Shown here piece after piece: positions 1 to 9,688 of a stretch of 64,000 nucleotides of DNA. Numbering within the stretch: position 1 is the stretch's first letter; each line of letters begins with the position of its first letter. A program made the position numbers and the translations under genes. Under the pieces are notes generated by a model. That model was not told the DNA's origin. It was given only the letters and a program-made list of their open reading frames with translations, and made no database searches. Source of the DNA: Polyangium jinanense (lineage in GTDB: Bacteria; Myxococcota; Polyangia; Polyangiales; Polyangiaceae); NCBI RefSeq assembly GCF_028435365.1, contig NZ_JAGTJJ010000003.1:1-64000 (forward strand). Reading direction: 5' to 3'.

Positions 1-3000
1 GAGCGAGCGTGAAGGTCTCGCTGGGCGCTGAGCTCACCGAGGGGCTGCGCGCGCTCGCGCGGCGGCAGGGCGTGACGCTGTTCATGGTGCTGCTGGCCGG
101 GTTTCAGGCGCTCTTGCACCGGCTGAGCGGGCAGGAGGACATTGCGGTAGGCACGCCGATCGCGGGCCGCACGCAGAAGGAGCTCGAAGGGCTGATCGGG
201 TTTTTCGTGAACACGCTGGTGCTGCGTGCCGATATGGGCAAAAACCCGCGGTTCGTCGACTTGCTCGCCGAGGTGAAAGAGACGACGCTGGACGCGTATG
301 CCCACCAGGACATCCCCTTCGAGAAGCTGGTGGAGGAGCTCGCGCCGGCGCGTGATCTTTCACGGCAGCCGCTCTTCCAGGTGATGTTTGTCCTGCAAAA
401 CACGCCGACGAGCACGCTCGCCGCAGGCGACTTCGAGGTGGCACCGGTCGAGCTGGAAGGCGCGGAGGCGGCCCAATTCGACCTCACGCTAAACCTGACG
501 GAGCGAGGGGACACGCTCGAAGGGGCGCTGGTGTACGCGAAGGACCTCTTCGACGAGGATACCATTGCGCGGATGGCCGAGCGGCTCCAGCTCCTGCTGC
601 AAAGCGCGGTGCGCTCCCCGGAGGCGCGCGTGGCGGACCTGCCGCTCGTGACGGAGTCCGAAACGCGCCAGTTCGCGCAATGGAACGACACCGGCGCGCG
701 CTACCCGGACGACGCATGCATTCACGAGCTCTTCGAGGCGCAGGTCGATCGTACGCCTGACGTGCTGGCCCTCCTGTTCGAGGGCCAGCACGTCACCTAT
801 GCCGAGCTGGATCGCAGGGCAAACCGGTTTGCCCACGTGCTGCGCGCGCGAGGCGTGGGGCCGGAGGCGCGCGTTGCGCTTTGCCTCCCGCGGTCCGTCG
901 ACCAGATCGCGGCGCTCCTCGGGATCCTGAAGGCCGGCGGGGCCTACGTCCCGCTCGATCCGGCCTATCCGCGCGAGCGCCTCGAATACATGCTGCGCGA
1001 CAGCGGCGCGCGCTTGCTCATCGCCCGCGGAGAGCCCGGCGAACGCCTCGCGGCGCCGGGCTGCGCCCTGCTCGACCTCTCGCAGCTCGACGCGGCGAGC
1101 GACGCGCGAATCCAGGGCGGCGCGCGGCCGGACAACCTCGCCTACATCATTTACACCTCGGGATCGACGGGCAAACCCAAGGGGGTCTTGCTGGCTCACC
1201 GCGGGGCGTGCAACCTGGCGGAGACGCAGCGCCGCCTCTTCGGGTTGGGCGAAGGCGCGCGGGTGCTGCAATTCTCGCGGACGAGCTTCGACGCGTCCGT
1301 CTTCGAGTTGCTCTTGGCGTTGCCCGTGGGCGGTTGCCTGGTGCTGGCGCGCGCCGAGGCGCTCCAGCCAGGCGGCGGCCTCGCGTCGCTGATCGAGGAG
1401 CGTGCGATCGACGCGGCGCTTTTGCCCCCGTCCGCGCTCGCGGTGATGCCGGAGGTCGCCGCCGCGCGGCCGCGCTTGCTCTGGGTGGGCGGCGAGGCTT
1501 GTCCCCCGGAGGTCGCGCGGCGCTGGTCGCAGGGCCGCCGGCTGATCAATGCGTACGGCCCGACGGAGATCACCGTGTGCGCGACGATGTTCGCCCACGA
1601 GCCCAGCGAGGGCAGCTTGCCCATCGGGCGGCCGCTGCCGAACATGCACGTCTACGTGCTGGATCCGAGCCTGCGGCCCGCCCCGCTCGGCGTCCCGGGC
1701 GAGCTCTACATCGGCGGCGTCGGCCTCGCGCGCGGCTACGAGGGGCGTCATGGGTTGACCGCGGAGCGGTTCTTGCCGGATCCCTTCGCGCCCGGGCTCG
1801 GCGCTCGCATGTATCGCACGGGCGACCGCGCGCGGTGGCTGCCGGGCGGTGACCTCGAGTTCCTCGGCCGCGTCGACGAGCAGGTGAAGCTCCGTGGGTT
1901 CCGGATCGAGCTAGGCGAGATCGAAGCCGCGCTCGCCGCGCACCCGGGCGTGCGGGGCGCGGCGGTGAACCTGCGCGGCGACCGGCTCGTGGGGTATGTC
2001 GTGGCCGATCCGGAGCGCGCGCCGTCGCCGTCCGAGCTGCGCGACCACCTCGCGCGCCTGCTCCCCGATTACATGATCCCCGCGGCCTTCGTCACGCTGG
2101 ACGCCCTGCCACTCTCGCCGAGCGGCAAGGTCGACCGACGCGCCCTGCCGGAGCCCGCCCCTGCGCTTCGTGCCGAGGCGCCGCGGCGCTCCCTCGATCG
2201 CCTCGAATTCGAGCTCGCGGCCCTCTGGGAGGAGCTGCTCGGCGTGCGCGGCGTGGGCCCCCGGGACGACTTCTTCGCCCTCGGAGGCCACTCGCTGCTC
2301 GCCGCGCGGCTCGTCGCCCGCGTCGAGAGCCAGATCGGCCGCAAATTGCCGCTCGCACGGCTGCTACGCGGCGCGACAATCGAAGAAGTGGCCGCCGTGC
2401 TCCGCGAGGACGGCGAAAGGCCGCGCTCGCCTCTCGTCACATTGCAGCCCCGTGGCGAGCGCCCCCCCCTTTATTGCGTCCACGCCATCGGCGGCTCCGC
2501 GCTCTCGTACCTGGATCTCGCGCGGGCCCTCGGGGACGAGCAACCTCTCCATGCCTTGCACGCCCGCGGGCTCGATGAGGGGGAGCCCGTCGACGACGTG
2601 GTGACGATGGCCCAGCATTATGTGGATGCTTTGCTGGAGACGCATCCCGGGGGAGCCATTCGGCTGCTCGGCTGGTCCTTCGGCGGCCTCGTGGCCTTCG
2701 AGATGGCCAGGGAGCTTTCGGCGCGCGGGGTCCCGGTCGAAGAGGTCATCCTCGTCGACACCCATTTGCCCTCGCGGATGCAGGATCCGGGCGACGTCTC
2801 GCTGGCCCTCCTCTTCGCGCGCGAGCATGGCATGACCCTGTCGAGCGAGGAGGAGTGCCGCCTGCTCGTGGCCTCTCCGGCCGAACGCGACGCCCGGCTC
2901 GCGGCGCTGGCCGTCGAGCAGGGGATCTTCCCCGCAAGCATGGCGGAGACCATCCTTCGTCGCACGCTCGGCGTCTACGAGGCGCACCTGCGGGCGCTGC

Positions 3001-3230
3001 GCACGTACGTGCCCCGCAATGCCGCCGTGCGGACGTCGCTCCTTCGCGCGACGGGCGCTCTGGCCGTCGAGGAGGACGTGTCCTCCTTCAAGGATCCCAC
3101 CGGCGGCTGGAGCGAGCTCGTCCCGACGATTACGACGTGGGACCTGCCCTGCGATCATTTCAGCGTCCTGCGCCCGCCTCTCGTCGACCACGTCGCGAAA
3201 ATCGTGCAAGGTGCACCACGGTCTTCTTGA
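1..3230 (+). CDS. Non-ribosomal peptide synthetase, terminal module (C-A-PCP-TE), 5' end outside window
   Basis: The reading frame is open to the window edge, so the GTG at base 9 is not the true start. The first ~200 visible residues are the second half of a condensation domain (IGFFVNT near residue 63, HQDIPFE near 98); its HHxxxDG catalytic motif lies upstream. An adenylation domain follows (YTSGSTGKPKG near 380, NAYGPTE near 515, YRTGD near 600, LSPSGKVDR near 700), then a carrier domain with GGHSL near residue 759 as the phosphopantetheine site, and a type I thioesterase (GWSFGG near 886, CDHF near 1047). The thioesterase marks the end of the assembly line, where the peptide is hydrolysed or cyclised. 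By alignment with GrsA the specificity residues read D-A-F-L-W-G-A-V-C, which I cannot assign to one amino acid. A GGGAGG ribosome site for the next gene begins right after the stop. Confidence 0.97.
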   Translation, partial: ASVKVSLGAELTEGLRALARRQGVTLFMVLLAGFQALLHRLSGQEDIAVGTPIAGRTQKELEGLIGFFVNTLVLRADMGKNPRFVDLLAEVKETTLDAYAHQDIPFEKLVEELAPARDLSRQPLFQVMFVLQNTPTSTLAAGDFEVAPVELEGAEAAQFDLTLNLTERGDTLEGALVYAKDLFDEDTIARMAERLQLLLQSAVRSPEARVADLPLVTESETRQFAQWNDTGARYPDDACIHELFEAQVDRTPDVLALLFEGQHVTYAELDRRANRFAHVLRARGVGPEARVALCLPRSVDQIAALLGILKAGGAYVPLDPAYPRERLEYMLRDSGARLLIARGEPGERLAAPGCALLDLSQLDAASDARIQGGARPDNLAYIIYTSGSTGKPKGVLLAHRGACNLAETQRRLFGLGEGARVLQFSRTSFDASVFELLLALPVGGCLVLARAEALQPGGGLASLIEERAIDAALLPPSALAVMPEVAAARPRLLWVGGEACPPEVARRWSQGRRLINAYGPTEITVCATMFAHEPSEGSLPIGRPLPNMHVYVLDPSLRPAPLGVPGELYIGGVGLARGYEGRHGLTAERFLPDPFAPGLGARMYRTGDRARWLPGGDLEFLGRVDEQVKLRGFRIELGEIEAALAAHPGVRGAAVNLRGDRLVGYVVADPERAPSPSELRDHLARLLPDYMIPAAFVTLDALPLSPSGKVDRRALPEPAPALRAEAPRRSLDRLEFELAALWEELLGVRGVGPRDDFFALGGHSLLAARLVARVESQIGRKLPLARLLRGATIEEVAAVLREDGERPRSPLVTLQPRGERPPLYCVHAIGGSALSYLDLARALGDEQPLHALHARGLDEGEPVDDVVTMAQHYVDALLETHPGGAIRLLGWSFGGLVAFEMARELSARGVPVEEVILVDTHLPSRMQDPGDVSLALLFAREHGMTLSSEEECRLLVASPAERDARLAALAVEQGIFPASMAETILRRTLGVYEAHLRALRTYVPRNAAVRTSLLRATGALAVEEDVSSFKDPTGGWSELVPTITTWDLPCDHFSVLRPPLVDHVAKIVQGAPRSS

Positions 3231-3245
3231 AGGGAGGATTGACTC

Positions 3246-6083
3246 ATGACGTATAAAGCTTACTGCCTGATGCCGCTGCTCCTCGGAGCCGTCCTGCTCG
3301 GATGCTCGGATCCGGATTCGACGCCTCCTCTTGCGGTGGGCCCGCTCGGCGACCGCGCGGATCTCCCCGTGGATGCCCGGATCCGGATCGACGGCCTTTC
3401 GGCCCCCGTGGATATCGTGCGCGACGACCAGGGCCGCCCGCACATCTATGCGTCGACCCTCGCGGACGCCATGCGCGCCGAGGGGTACATGGTCGCGCTC
3501 GATCGCACGGTCCAGCTCGATCTGTTCAGGCGTCACGCGCTCGGCACGACGGCCAAGTATTTCGCGACCATCAATCCGGCCGCCATCAACCAGGACATCG
3601 GCCTGCGGACCGTGGGCGTGAACCGTATCGCCGCCGCGCAATACGCGTCCATCCAGGATCCCCAGGCGAAGGCCCTCCTGGAGGCGTACGCCGACGGCAT
3701 CACCCAGGCGTTCCGCCGCTTGCGTAGCGGAGAGATCCCCTTGCCGGCAGGCATCACCAATTACCCGCTCGAGGCGCTCGTGGATTGGACGGCCATCGAT
3801 TCGCTCGCGGTCGCGCGCCTCCGCATCTATCAGCTCTCCAACCAGGGGACCGCCGAGACGTTCTACACCAACCTGTTCGCCGATCTCGGCAAGACGTTCC
3901 CCACGGACAGCCCCGATCCTTCCATCACGAAGCGCGCGGGCATGATCCAGGACCTCTGGCTTTTGGCGCCGCGCGAGCGCGTGTACACGTCCTCCTCTAC
4001 ACCGCAGAGCCCGAGCCCGAAGCCTGGGCCGCCCAAGCCACCCGCCAATGCGCGGGAGCGCTTGCCTGCGTCGAGTGACGCCTTCTTCCGCATTCTTACG
4101 GAGTTCAACGAGCGGCTCTCGCCCGACGGATTCGGATCGAATACCTGGGCCATCTCTCCCTCGCGCAGCGCCACGGGCCATGTCCTGCTCGCCAGCGATC
4201 CCCACCTCGGGCTCGGCGCGCCTTCGACCTTCTGGCCCGTCGCGTTGCACGTCGGCGCGACGGGCGAGGGGCTGCACGTCTCCGGTGTCGCGTTCCCCGG
4301 CGTTCCTGGGATCACGCTCGGCCACAACGAGCACATTGGCTGGGGCTCCGCCGTCGCCGGGTACGACGTCACCGACGTATACACCGAAGAGCTCACGCCC
4401 GATGGCAAGGCCGTGATGTGGAAGGGAGCGCCCGTGCCCCTCGAGTTCGTCGAGGAGATCATCGAGGTGCAGGGCAGCGAGCCGATTGTGTACAAGCTCC
4501 CGATCGTCCCGCACCACGGCCCGATCGCGCCGACCATCGAAAATGGAAAAATCCTCCCCATCGATCCTGCGGCTGGCGCCGTCTCGGTGCGCTGGACGGG
4601 GCACGCGGCGACCCACGACCTCGAGGCGCTCTTCACCCTCATGCTTGCCAAATCGGTCGACGAGGCGCGCACGTCGCTCGAGCGATTCGAGGTCGGCGCG
4701 CAGAGCTGGGTCGTCGGCGATACCACGGGCAACATTCTCTGGACCTCGCACGCGCGTGTCCCCAAGCGTGCCCCGGGCGCTCTCTCGTGGGATCCCACGA
4801 CGGGCACGGGCAACCTGCCTTGCCTCGCGCTCCCCGGCGACGGGACCGCGGAGTGGGAGGACGACATCCCCGGAGACATGATGCCGTGGGGCAAGAACCC
4901 CGAGAATGGGTACATCATCGCCGCAAACAACGATTCCTGGGGCGGCACCGACGACGGCGACCCCACGAACGACAAGTTCTCGGACGGCACCCCGGCCTAC
5001 CTCGGCTGCGAATTCGACATCGGCTTCCGGGCGTCACGCATCAAGACGCTCCTGGAAGGCGCCAAGGCGCCCGTCACGCCCGAGGATATGGCGACCTATC
5101 AGGGCGACGCGCGGTCGAACCTCGGCGCCCGCCTCGCGCCTTTCCTGGTCGAGGCCATCACGCGCGGCGAGGCGGAGCGCGCCACGCCCGGCACACACCC
5201 GGATCTGACGGCCGTGGTGGCGGATCCGGCCTTCGCGCCGGACCGCGTCGCCGCAATCAAGGCCGTGCTTCAGCAATGGGGGACGGAGGCAGATTACCTG
5301 GCCGCCGCGGGGATCGATCAGGACACGGGCGAAATGCTCTCCGACGCGGAGGGGGCGCCAAAGGTCGTCGAGGCGCGAGCCGCTCGGGCCACGCTGATCT
5401 TCAACGTCTGGCTCATTCGTCTCCTCCGGCGCACGTTCGGCGACGAGTACGTCCGCGCCGGTCGCGAAGAGGGCATTCCGCGGGCGATGCAGCTCGATGG
5501 CATCCTCCACCTGGTCGAGGACGACCATGCTTCCTTCGCGACGCTCGACCCCGCGACGAGCGACAGCGCCCTGTGGGACGACATCGACACCCCGGCGGTC
5601 GAATCCCGCCACGAGCGCGCGCTCCGGTCGCTGCTCGACGCCATCGCGTGGCTGGACAAGAACGCGACAGAGAGCAAGGCTGTTTGGGGCGCGCACCACA
5701 AGGTCACGTTCGCTCCGCTCACGCCGATGTGGATCGAGATGCACATTCCTTCCGCCCTCGATCCCGTCTTCAAGACGGGTTTCCCGCGCCACGGGGACCT
5801 GCTCGCCGTGGACGCGAGCGATTTCACCACGTCTTGGGCTCTCGACGACTCGCCCAATTTCACCTACGCGGTCGGCGCCGCGCAGCGCTTCGTCATGGAT
5901 CTCGACCCGACCGGCCCGCGGTCTTGGAATGCCATCCCTGGCGGGAATGTCTGGGACCCCGCGAGCCCCCACTTCCGCGACGGCGCGGATCTCTGGCGCC
6001 GGAACCAGACGCGCGCCGTGCCCTTCCGCGTGGAGGACGTCGTGGCCGCCAAGGAGTCGAGGCACGTGCTTTCGACGCAGTGA
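3246..6083 (+). CDS. Secreted penicillin-acylase-family Ntn hydrolase (lipoprotein)
   Basis: 945 aa, starting 15 bases after the NRPS stop, behind GGGAGG, so almost certainly co-transcribed. The N-terminus is a lipoprotein signal (hydrophobic stretch ending LLGC near residue 20), placing it at the membrane outside the cytoplasm. The family is made as a precursor that cuts itself to expose a nucleophilic Ser at the start of the beta chain; here this is Ser298 in GSNTWAIS, followed by DPHLGL. The length fits a spacer plus alpha and beta chains. Members remove acyl groups from beta-lactams, acyl-homoserine lactones, aculeacin or, in PvdQ, from the acylated pyoverdine precursor. Given its position, I infer it removes an acyl group from, or otherwise matures, the peptide after export. 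An alternative is self-resistance by hydrolysis, or quorum quenching. Confidence 0.93.
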   Translation: MTYKAYCLMPLLLGAVLLGCSDPDSTPPLAVGPLGDRADLPVDARIRIDGLSAPVDIVRDDQGRPHIYASTLADAMRAEGYMVALDRTVQLDLFRRHALGTTAKYFATINPAAINQDIGLRTVGVNRIAAAQYASIQDPQAKALLEAYADGITQAFRRLRSGEIPLPAGITNYPLEALVDWTAIDSLAVARLRIYQLSNQGTAETFYTNLFADLGKTFPTDSPDPSITKRAGMIQDLWLLAPRERVYTSSSTPQSPSPKPGPPKPPANARERLPASSDAFFRILTEFNERLSPDGFGSNTWAISPSRSATGHVLLASDPHLGLGAPSTFWPVALHVGATGEGLHVSGVAFPGVPGITLGHNEHIGWGSAVAGYDVTDVYTEELTPDGKAVMWKGAPVPLEFVEEIIEVQGSEPIVYKLPIVPHHGPIAPTIENGKILPIDPAAGAVSVRWTGHAATHDLEALFTLMLAKSVDEARTSLERFEVGAQSWVVGDTTGNILWTSHARVPKRAPGALSWDPTTGTGNLPCLALPGDGTAEWEDDIPGDMMPWGKNPENGYIIAANNDSWGGTDDGDPTNDKFSDGTPAYLGCEFDIGFRASRIKTLLEGAKAPVTPEDMATYQGDARSNLGARLAPFLVEAITRGEAERATPGTHPDLTAVVADPAFAPDRVAAIKAVLQQWGTEADYLAAAGIDQDTGEMLSDAEGAPKVVEARAARATLIFNVWLIRLLRRTFGDEYVRAGREEGIPRAMQLDGILHLVEDDHASFATLDPATSDSALWDDIDTPAVESRHERALRSLLDAIAWLDKNATESKAVWGAHHKVTFAPLTPMWIEMHIPSALDPVFKTGFPRHGDLLAVDASDFTTSWALDDSPNFTYAVGAAQRFVMDLDPTGPRSWNAIPGGNVWDPASPHFRDGADLWRRNQTRAVPFRVEDVVAAKESRHVLSTQ

Positions 6084-6104
6084 CGGGACCTCCCGGCCGA
6101 GCCG

Positions 6105-7877
6105 TTACTCCAGCTTGGGCAGGACGAGCGTCTCCCCCACGGGTGGCATCGTGATCCTCGAGAGCCGCTGGTCCTGAAAACTCAAGAATCGCAGCTTCGG
6201 ATCATCCAGCGAGCGGTCGAACGTGAACCGCACGCGCACCGGGACTCCCTCCCGCGCCTCCACCACCTCTGCCTCGAACGCACCGGTGCGCACGCGCGCA
6301 CCGGCGGGCACGACGGCGCGTCGCGACCGGAACACCCGCTCCTGAAAGCTCTCGAGCCACGGCCCGCGGGTCGACATTTCGAGGACGGACGGGCCCACGC
6401 GCGCGACGTCGTGCTCGTGCGGCGACAGGGAGAGGGTCCACCAGCGGTGGACGCGGGCGCCGCTGAGCATGGTCCGCGTCACGCCCCCCCAAGGGCCGAT
6501 GATGGGATCGGGCGCGCGCAGGACGACGACGTCAGCGGCGGGATCGTCCTCGACCGGCGCCGATCGCAAGGCGTCGTCGCGAGATCGTCCGAAATTCGCG
6601 AATTTCGTCGTGACGTAGGGGATGAGCGCCGCCGGCACGAGGAGGTGCATGACCCCGAGCACGACGGCGACCGCCCCCCAGGCGACGCGCCGCTTCCGTG
6701 GTTCCCCGAGCGCCTCGCGCGCCACCCGGTAGCCGTAGCGAAGCACCACGGCAATGCAGGGCGCGATGCCGATGGATGGGATCAGCAGCACGCGTCCCGA
6801 GAGGACGCTGGCCAGCGAAGGGAGGATGGCGACGATCGCCCCGATGCCGAGCGCCCCGAGGAGGGCGCGCTCCTCGCGGGACACGCTCGGGAAGGCCTTC
6901 CGGCCGAGCGCGACGAAGACGGCCACCGCCGCGAAGCCGATGGCGATCAGGAGGTACGCGGCGCCGGACGCGCCCGTCGGGATCCCCGCCAGCAAATCCG
7001 AGAGCAGCAGCGGCAAGCTGTGCACGTGCCGCAGCGCATACCGGAGTGGATCGTCGACCGGATCGGCGTAGTTGCCCGATCCACGAATGCCTCGCTGGTA
7101 CAGAACATAAAGGACGAAATAAGCCGCCGTGATGGCCACGGGGGCCGCGGCGCGTCGGAGCCGCGCGCGCAGCGGCGCGTCGCGCGAGAGCTCGACCGCG
7201 ACCATCAAAGGCAGCATCTGAAGCGCGCCCTCGCCGGCGACGAACGATCCTGCAAAAAGAAGCAAGCTCGCGGCCCGCGCGCGGCGGGGGGCGGCCTCGG
7301 AGGGCCGCAGCGCGAGCGCGAGCGCGAGCGTCCCGAGCGTGGCGGAGATGAGCAGGTGGCGGCCGCAGACCCAGCTCACGGCCTCCCAGTGGCCCTCGTC
7401 GAGCGCGAAGAGCGCGAAGGAAAGGAGCGCGATCGATGGCTCGAAGGCGCGTCGATAGAGCGTCCAGACCGCGGCGAGCAGCGCCGCGAACCAGAGGAGC
7501 GAGTGCACGTGTGCGCCGAGGGGTTCGAGCCCGAAGAGCGTATGGTCGAGCAAGAAGGACGCGCTCGCGATCGGGCGAAAGAGCGCGAATCGGAAATCGG
7601 GCTGCGTCCACCATGGCAGCGCGCCGTCGTGGATCAACCGGCGCACGTCCTCGGCCTGCCCGCTCGACAGGCGATACAGATCCAGGGGGCGCGCGTTCGA
7701 GATGTCGTATCCCTCGAGCGCCGCCATTCCCACCCAGTCATCCTCGAAGAAACCGCCGCGCAGCGCAGGCGAATACAAGGCGAGCGCGAGCAAGGCGACG
7801 GCGAGAGGCAAGAACCGCCATCGCCAGCGTGGCCCGCGCGCGCCCTCGGACGCGGGCGGCCGTCTCGACGCGTTCAT
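6105..7877 (-). CDS. Polytopic membrane protein, possibly GT-C-like glycosyltransferase
   Basis: 590 aa with about 11 hydrophobic segments and a hydrophilic C-terminal tail of ~150 residues. After the first membrane helix comes an acidic EDDW motif in a large loop (near residue 45), and the chain continues with RPIASASFLLD and several helices. An acidic pair after the first helix followed by many helices is typical of GT-C enzymes, which use lipid-linked sugars, but I see no signature that settles the function. The ATG overlaps the stop of the ABC exporter gene (ATGA), so the two are translationally coupled. It converges on the acylase gene with only 21 bases between them. It may modify or help move the exported peptide; it could also be an unrelated envelope protein that joined the operon. 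Confidence 0.75.
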   Translation of the reverse strand: MNASRRPPASEGARGPRWRWRFLPLAVALLALALYSPALRGGFFEDDWVGMAALEGYDISNARPLDLYRLSSGQAEDVRRLIHDGALPWWTQPDFRFALFRPIASASFLLDHTLFGLEPLGAHVHSLLWFAALLAAVWTLYRRAFEPSIALLSFALFALDEGHWEAVSWVCGRHLLISATLGTLALALALRPSEAAPRRARAASLLLFAGSFVAGEGALQMLPLMVAVELSRDAPLRARLRRAAAPVAITAAYFVLYVLYQRGIRGSGNYADPVDDPLRYALRHVHSLPLLLSDLLAGIPTGASGAAYLLIAIGFAAVAVFVALGRKAFPSVSREERALLGALGIGAIVAILPSLASVLSGRVLLIPSIGIAPCIAVVLRYGYRVAREALGEPRKRRVAWGAVAVVLGVMHLLVPAALIPYVTTKFANFGRSRDDALRSAPVEDDPAADVVVLRAPDPIIGPWGGVTRTMLSGARVHRWWTLSLSPHEHDVARVGPSVLEMSTRGPWLESFQERVFRSRRAVVPAGARVRTGAFEAEVVEAREGVPVRVRFTFDRSLDDPKLRFLSFQDQRLSRITMPPVGETLVLPKLE

Positions 7878-9562
7878 GGCTGGTCCATCGGGGGCAGGAC
7901 AGGTGCGCCGGCGGCGGCCTTGGGCGTCGATCCGGCGCGGAGCGTCGCGTCGGCTGCGAGGCGGCCGTCCTCGAGCTTCACCACGCGGTCAGCCAGATCG
8001 AAGTAACGATCGTCGTGCGTGATGGCGACCACGGTTTTCCCTTGGCTGCGCAGCTCCGGCAAGAGCTCTCGATAAAATACGTCCTTGAATTGAGGATCCT
8101 GGTCCGCGGCCCACTCGTCGAACAGGTAAATGGGCCTGTCCTCCAGGTATGTCGCCAGCAAGGCCAGCCGCTTGCGCTGCCCCTGCGACAGCGCGGTGGT
8201 CGAGAGGGCGCCGCCCACCACGGCCACCTTCTTGTCGAGAAGCAGCCGCGCGAGATAATGCTTGACGCGCGTCTCCCGCTGCGCGGGCGAGAGCCCGAGC
8301 AAGACGTCGAACACGTGGAAATCGGAGAAAATCGCCGAGAAGAGCTCGCGGTAGTCTTCCCGGTCGGCGTCCGAGACGGGCCGACCGTCGAGCTGGATTT
8401 CGCCTCCCTCCGGGGTGTACAGGCCCGTGATCAGCTTGGCCAGAGTCGTCTTCCCGCTGCCGTTGCCTCCCACCACGAACACGAGCTCGCCGCGCCGCAG
8501 CGTCAGGTCGATGGGGCCGAGGGTAAAACCCCCCTCTTCATTCTCTCGGTGATACGTGTGCGTGACCTTCGACAGCTCGATGACCTCGAAGGCGCGCGGC
8601 GCCTCCGGGGGTTCGGCACGCGGCGCAAGATTTCGCTCCGTGCTGAGCGACAAGCCGAGCTTCTCGATCTTCTGCACGGCGACCTCTCCCTGCCCGATGA
8701 CGGGGATCATGTCCATGATCGCCCCGAGCGGCTGCTGGATGTACAGCGTCGCCAGGGCATAGCCGGTGAGCGTCGCGCGATCGAGCGGGACCCAGCGCTG
8801 GTAGACGAACACGAGCACGCCGAGAAAAACGAAGAAAAACAAGAGCCCCCAGGCGCTCGATCCCGTGAAGAAGTTTTGGCTCTTCACACCGAGCCGCTGC
8901 ATTTTTTCGATCGTCGGCACGAGGTGCTCGTCGAGGAACGCCCCGCGGCGTCGGCGGTGCAGCTTGAGCTCCTTGATGCCGCTCACGAGCGATTGAAATT
9001 GCTTGAACACCGTGTCCTGCACGTTGCGCCCTTGTTCGAGGAGGCGCATCGCGTGGATCGTCGGGATCCAGTACGTCACGAGCCCGACGACGATGCAGGC
9101 GAGCATGACGCCGAGCGCGCCCAGGGACAGCCAGGCGAGGTACGACAGCGACGCCAGGATCACGATCACGTTCGTGAAGAAGAACGGCAGGATCGAGAGC
9201 CCCGTGCCCGCCGTCACCACGCCCTCCATCAGCGCGCCGAGAACGAGGTGCGGGCCTTGCTCCTCGAGCGATCGTAATGGCGCGGCGAGGATACGCGACG
9301 CGAGGTGATGGCGCATCTCGAGCAGCGCCCTGTGGCGGACCCAGGTCAAGAGAACCTGCGAAGCCACCCGCGTGACGAGCGCCAGGGCCGCGACGGCGAC
9401 GAACTTCACGCCGAGGTCCCCGAGGCGCCCCTCGTCACTGGCCAGCGCCTCGTTGAGCAGCGCCACCAGCGCCGCGAATGCGGCGCCCGAGAGGAGGCCA
9501 CAAAGGACCGAGAGAACCACGAGCCCGAAGGACTGCCGGAGGAGTAGCTTGACGAGCCTCAT
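7874..9562 (-). CDS. Cyclic-peptide-type ABC exporter (fused membrane and ATPase domains)
   Basis: 562 aa. The N-terminal ~300 residues hold six membrane helices; the C-terminal ATPase has Walker A GGNGSGKTT (near 364), signature LSQGQRKR (near 456), Walker B YLFDEWAADQDP (near 476) and the switch His in ITHDD. The unusual Walker B continuation EWAADQDP is characteristic of the cyclic peptide transporter family that includes PvdE and SyrD-like exporters. The frame runs on upstream, but ATG 9562 (MRLVKLLLRQ) begins directly at the first helix and fits family length. The gene is divergent from mbtH across 126 bases. It most likely exports the NRPS product, or its acylated precursor, across the inner membrane. 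Confidence 0.94.
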   Translation of the reverse strand: MRLVKLLLRQSFGLVVLSVLCGLLSGAAFAALVALLNEALASDEGRLGDLGVKFVAVAALALVTRVASQVLLTWVRHRALLEMRHHLASRILAAPLRSLEEQGPHLVLGALMEGVVTAGTGLSILPFFFTNVIVILASLSYLAWLSLGALGVMLACIVVGLVTYWIPTIHAMRLLEQGRNVQDTVFKQFQSLVSGIKELKLHRRRRGAFLDEHLVPTIEKMQRLGVKSQNFFTGSSAWGLLFFFVFLGVLVFVYQRWVPLDRATLTGYALATLYIQQPLGAIMDMIPVIGQGEVAVQKIEKLGLSLSTERNLAPRAEPPEAPRAFEVIELSKVTHTYHRENEEGGFTLGPIDLTLRRGELVFVVGGNGSGKTTLAKLITGLYTPEGGEIQLDGRPVSDADREDYRELFSAIFSDFHVFDVLLGLSPAQRETRVKHYLARLLLDKKVAVVGGALSTTALSQGQRKRLALLATYLEDRPIYLFDEWAADQDPQFKDVFYRELLPELRSQGKTVVAITHDDRYFDLADRVVKLEDGRLAADATLRAGSTPKAAAGAPVLPPMDQP

Positions 9563-9688
9563 GACGATTGCATTCTTTCCCGTGGAAATCGAGCAGCGCG
9601 GCCCGATCCCCCGGCCACGTGGTCCGCGCGCCGCGCGGGCATGGGGAGAACCTTGCGTGCCCCGCGGGGCCCGTGGTAGGTTGCGCGC
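9563..9688. promoter_or_regulatory. Divergent promoter region between exporter operon and mbtH-like gene
   Basis: 126 bases separate the divergently read exporter (left) and mbtH-like gene (right), so promoters for both must lie here or overlap the gene starts. I could not pick convincing -35/-10 boxes. A GGTAGG stands eight bases before the mbtH ATG. Confidence 0.45.

Noticed and set aside
2364..4751. 795-codon open frame on the minus strand across NRPS and acylase
   Set aside because: Antisense shadow of two clearly coding genes; the translation is Arg/Gly/Asp-rich with no known motif. Many long opposite-strand frames in this window arise the same way from high GC.
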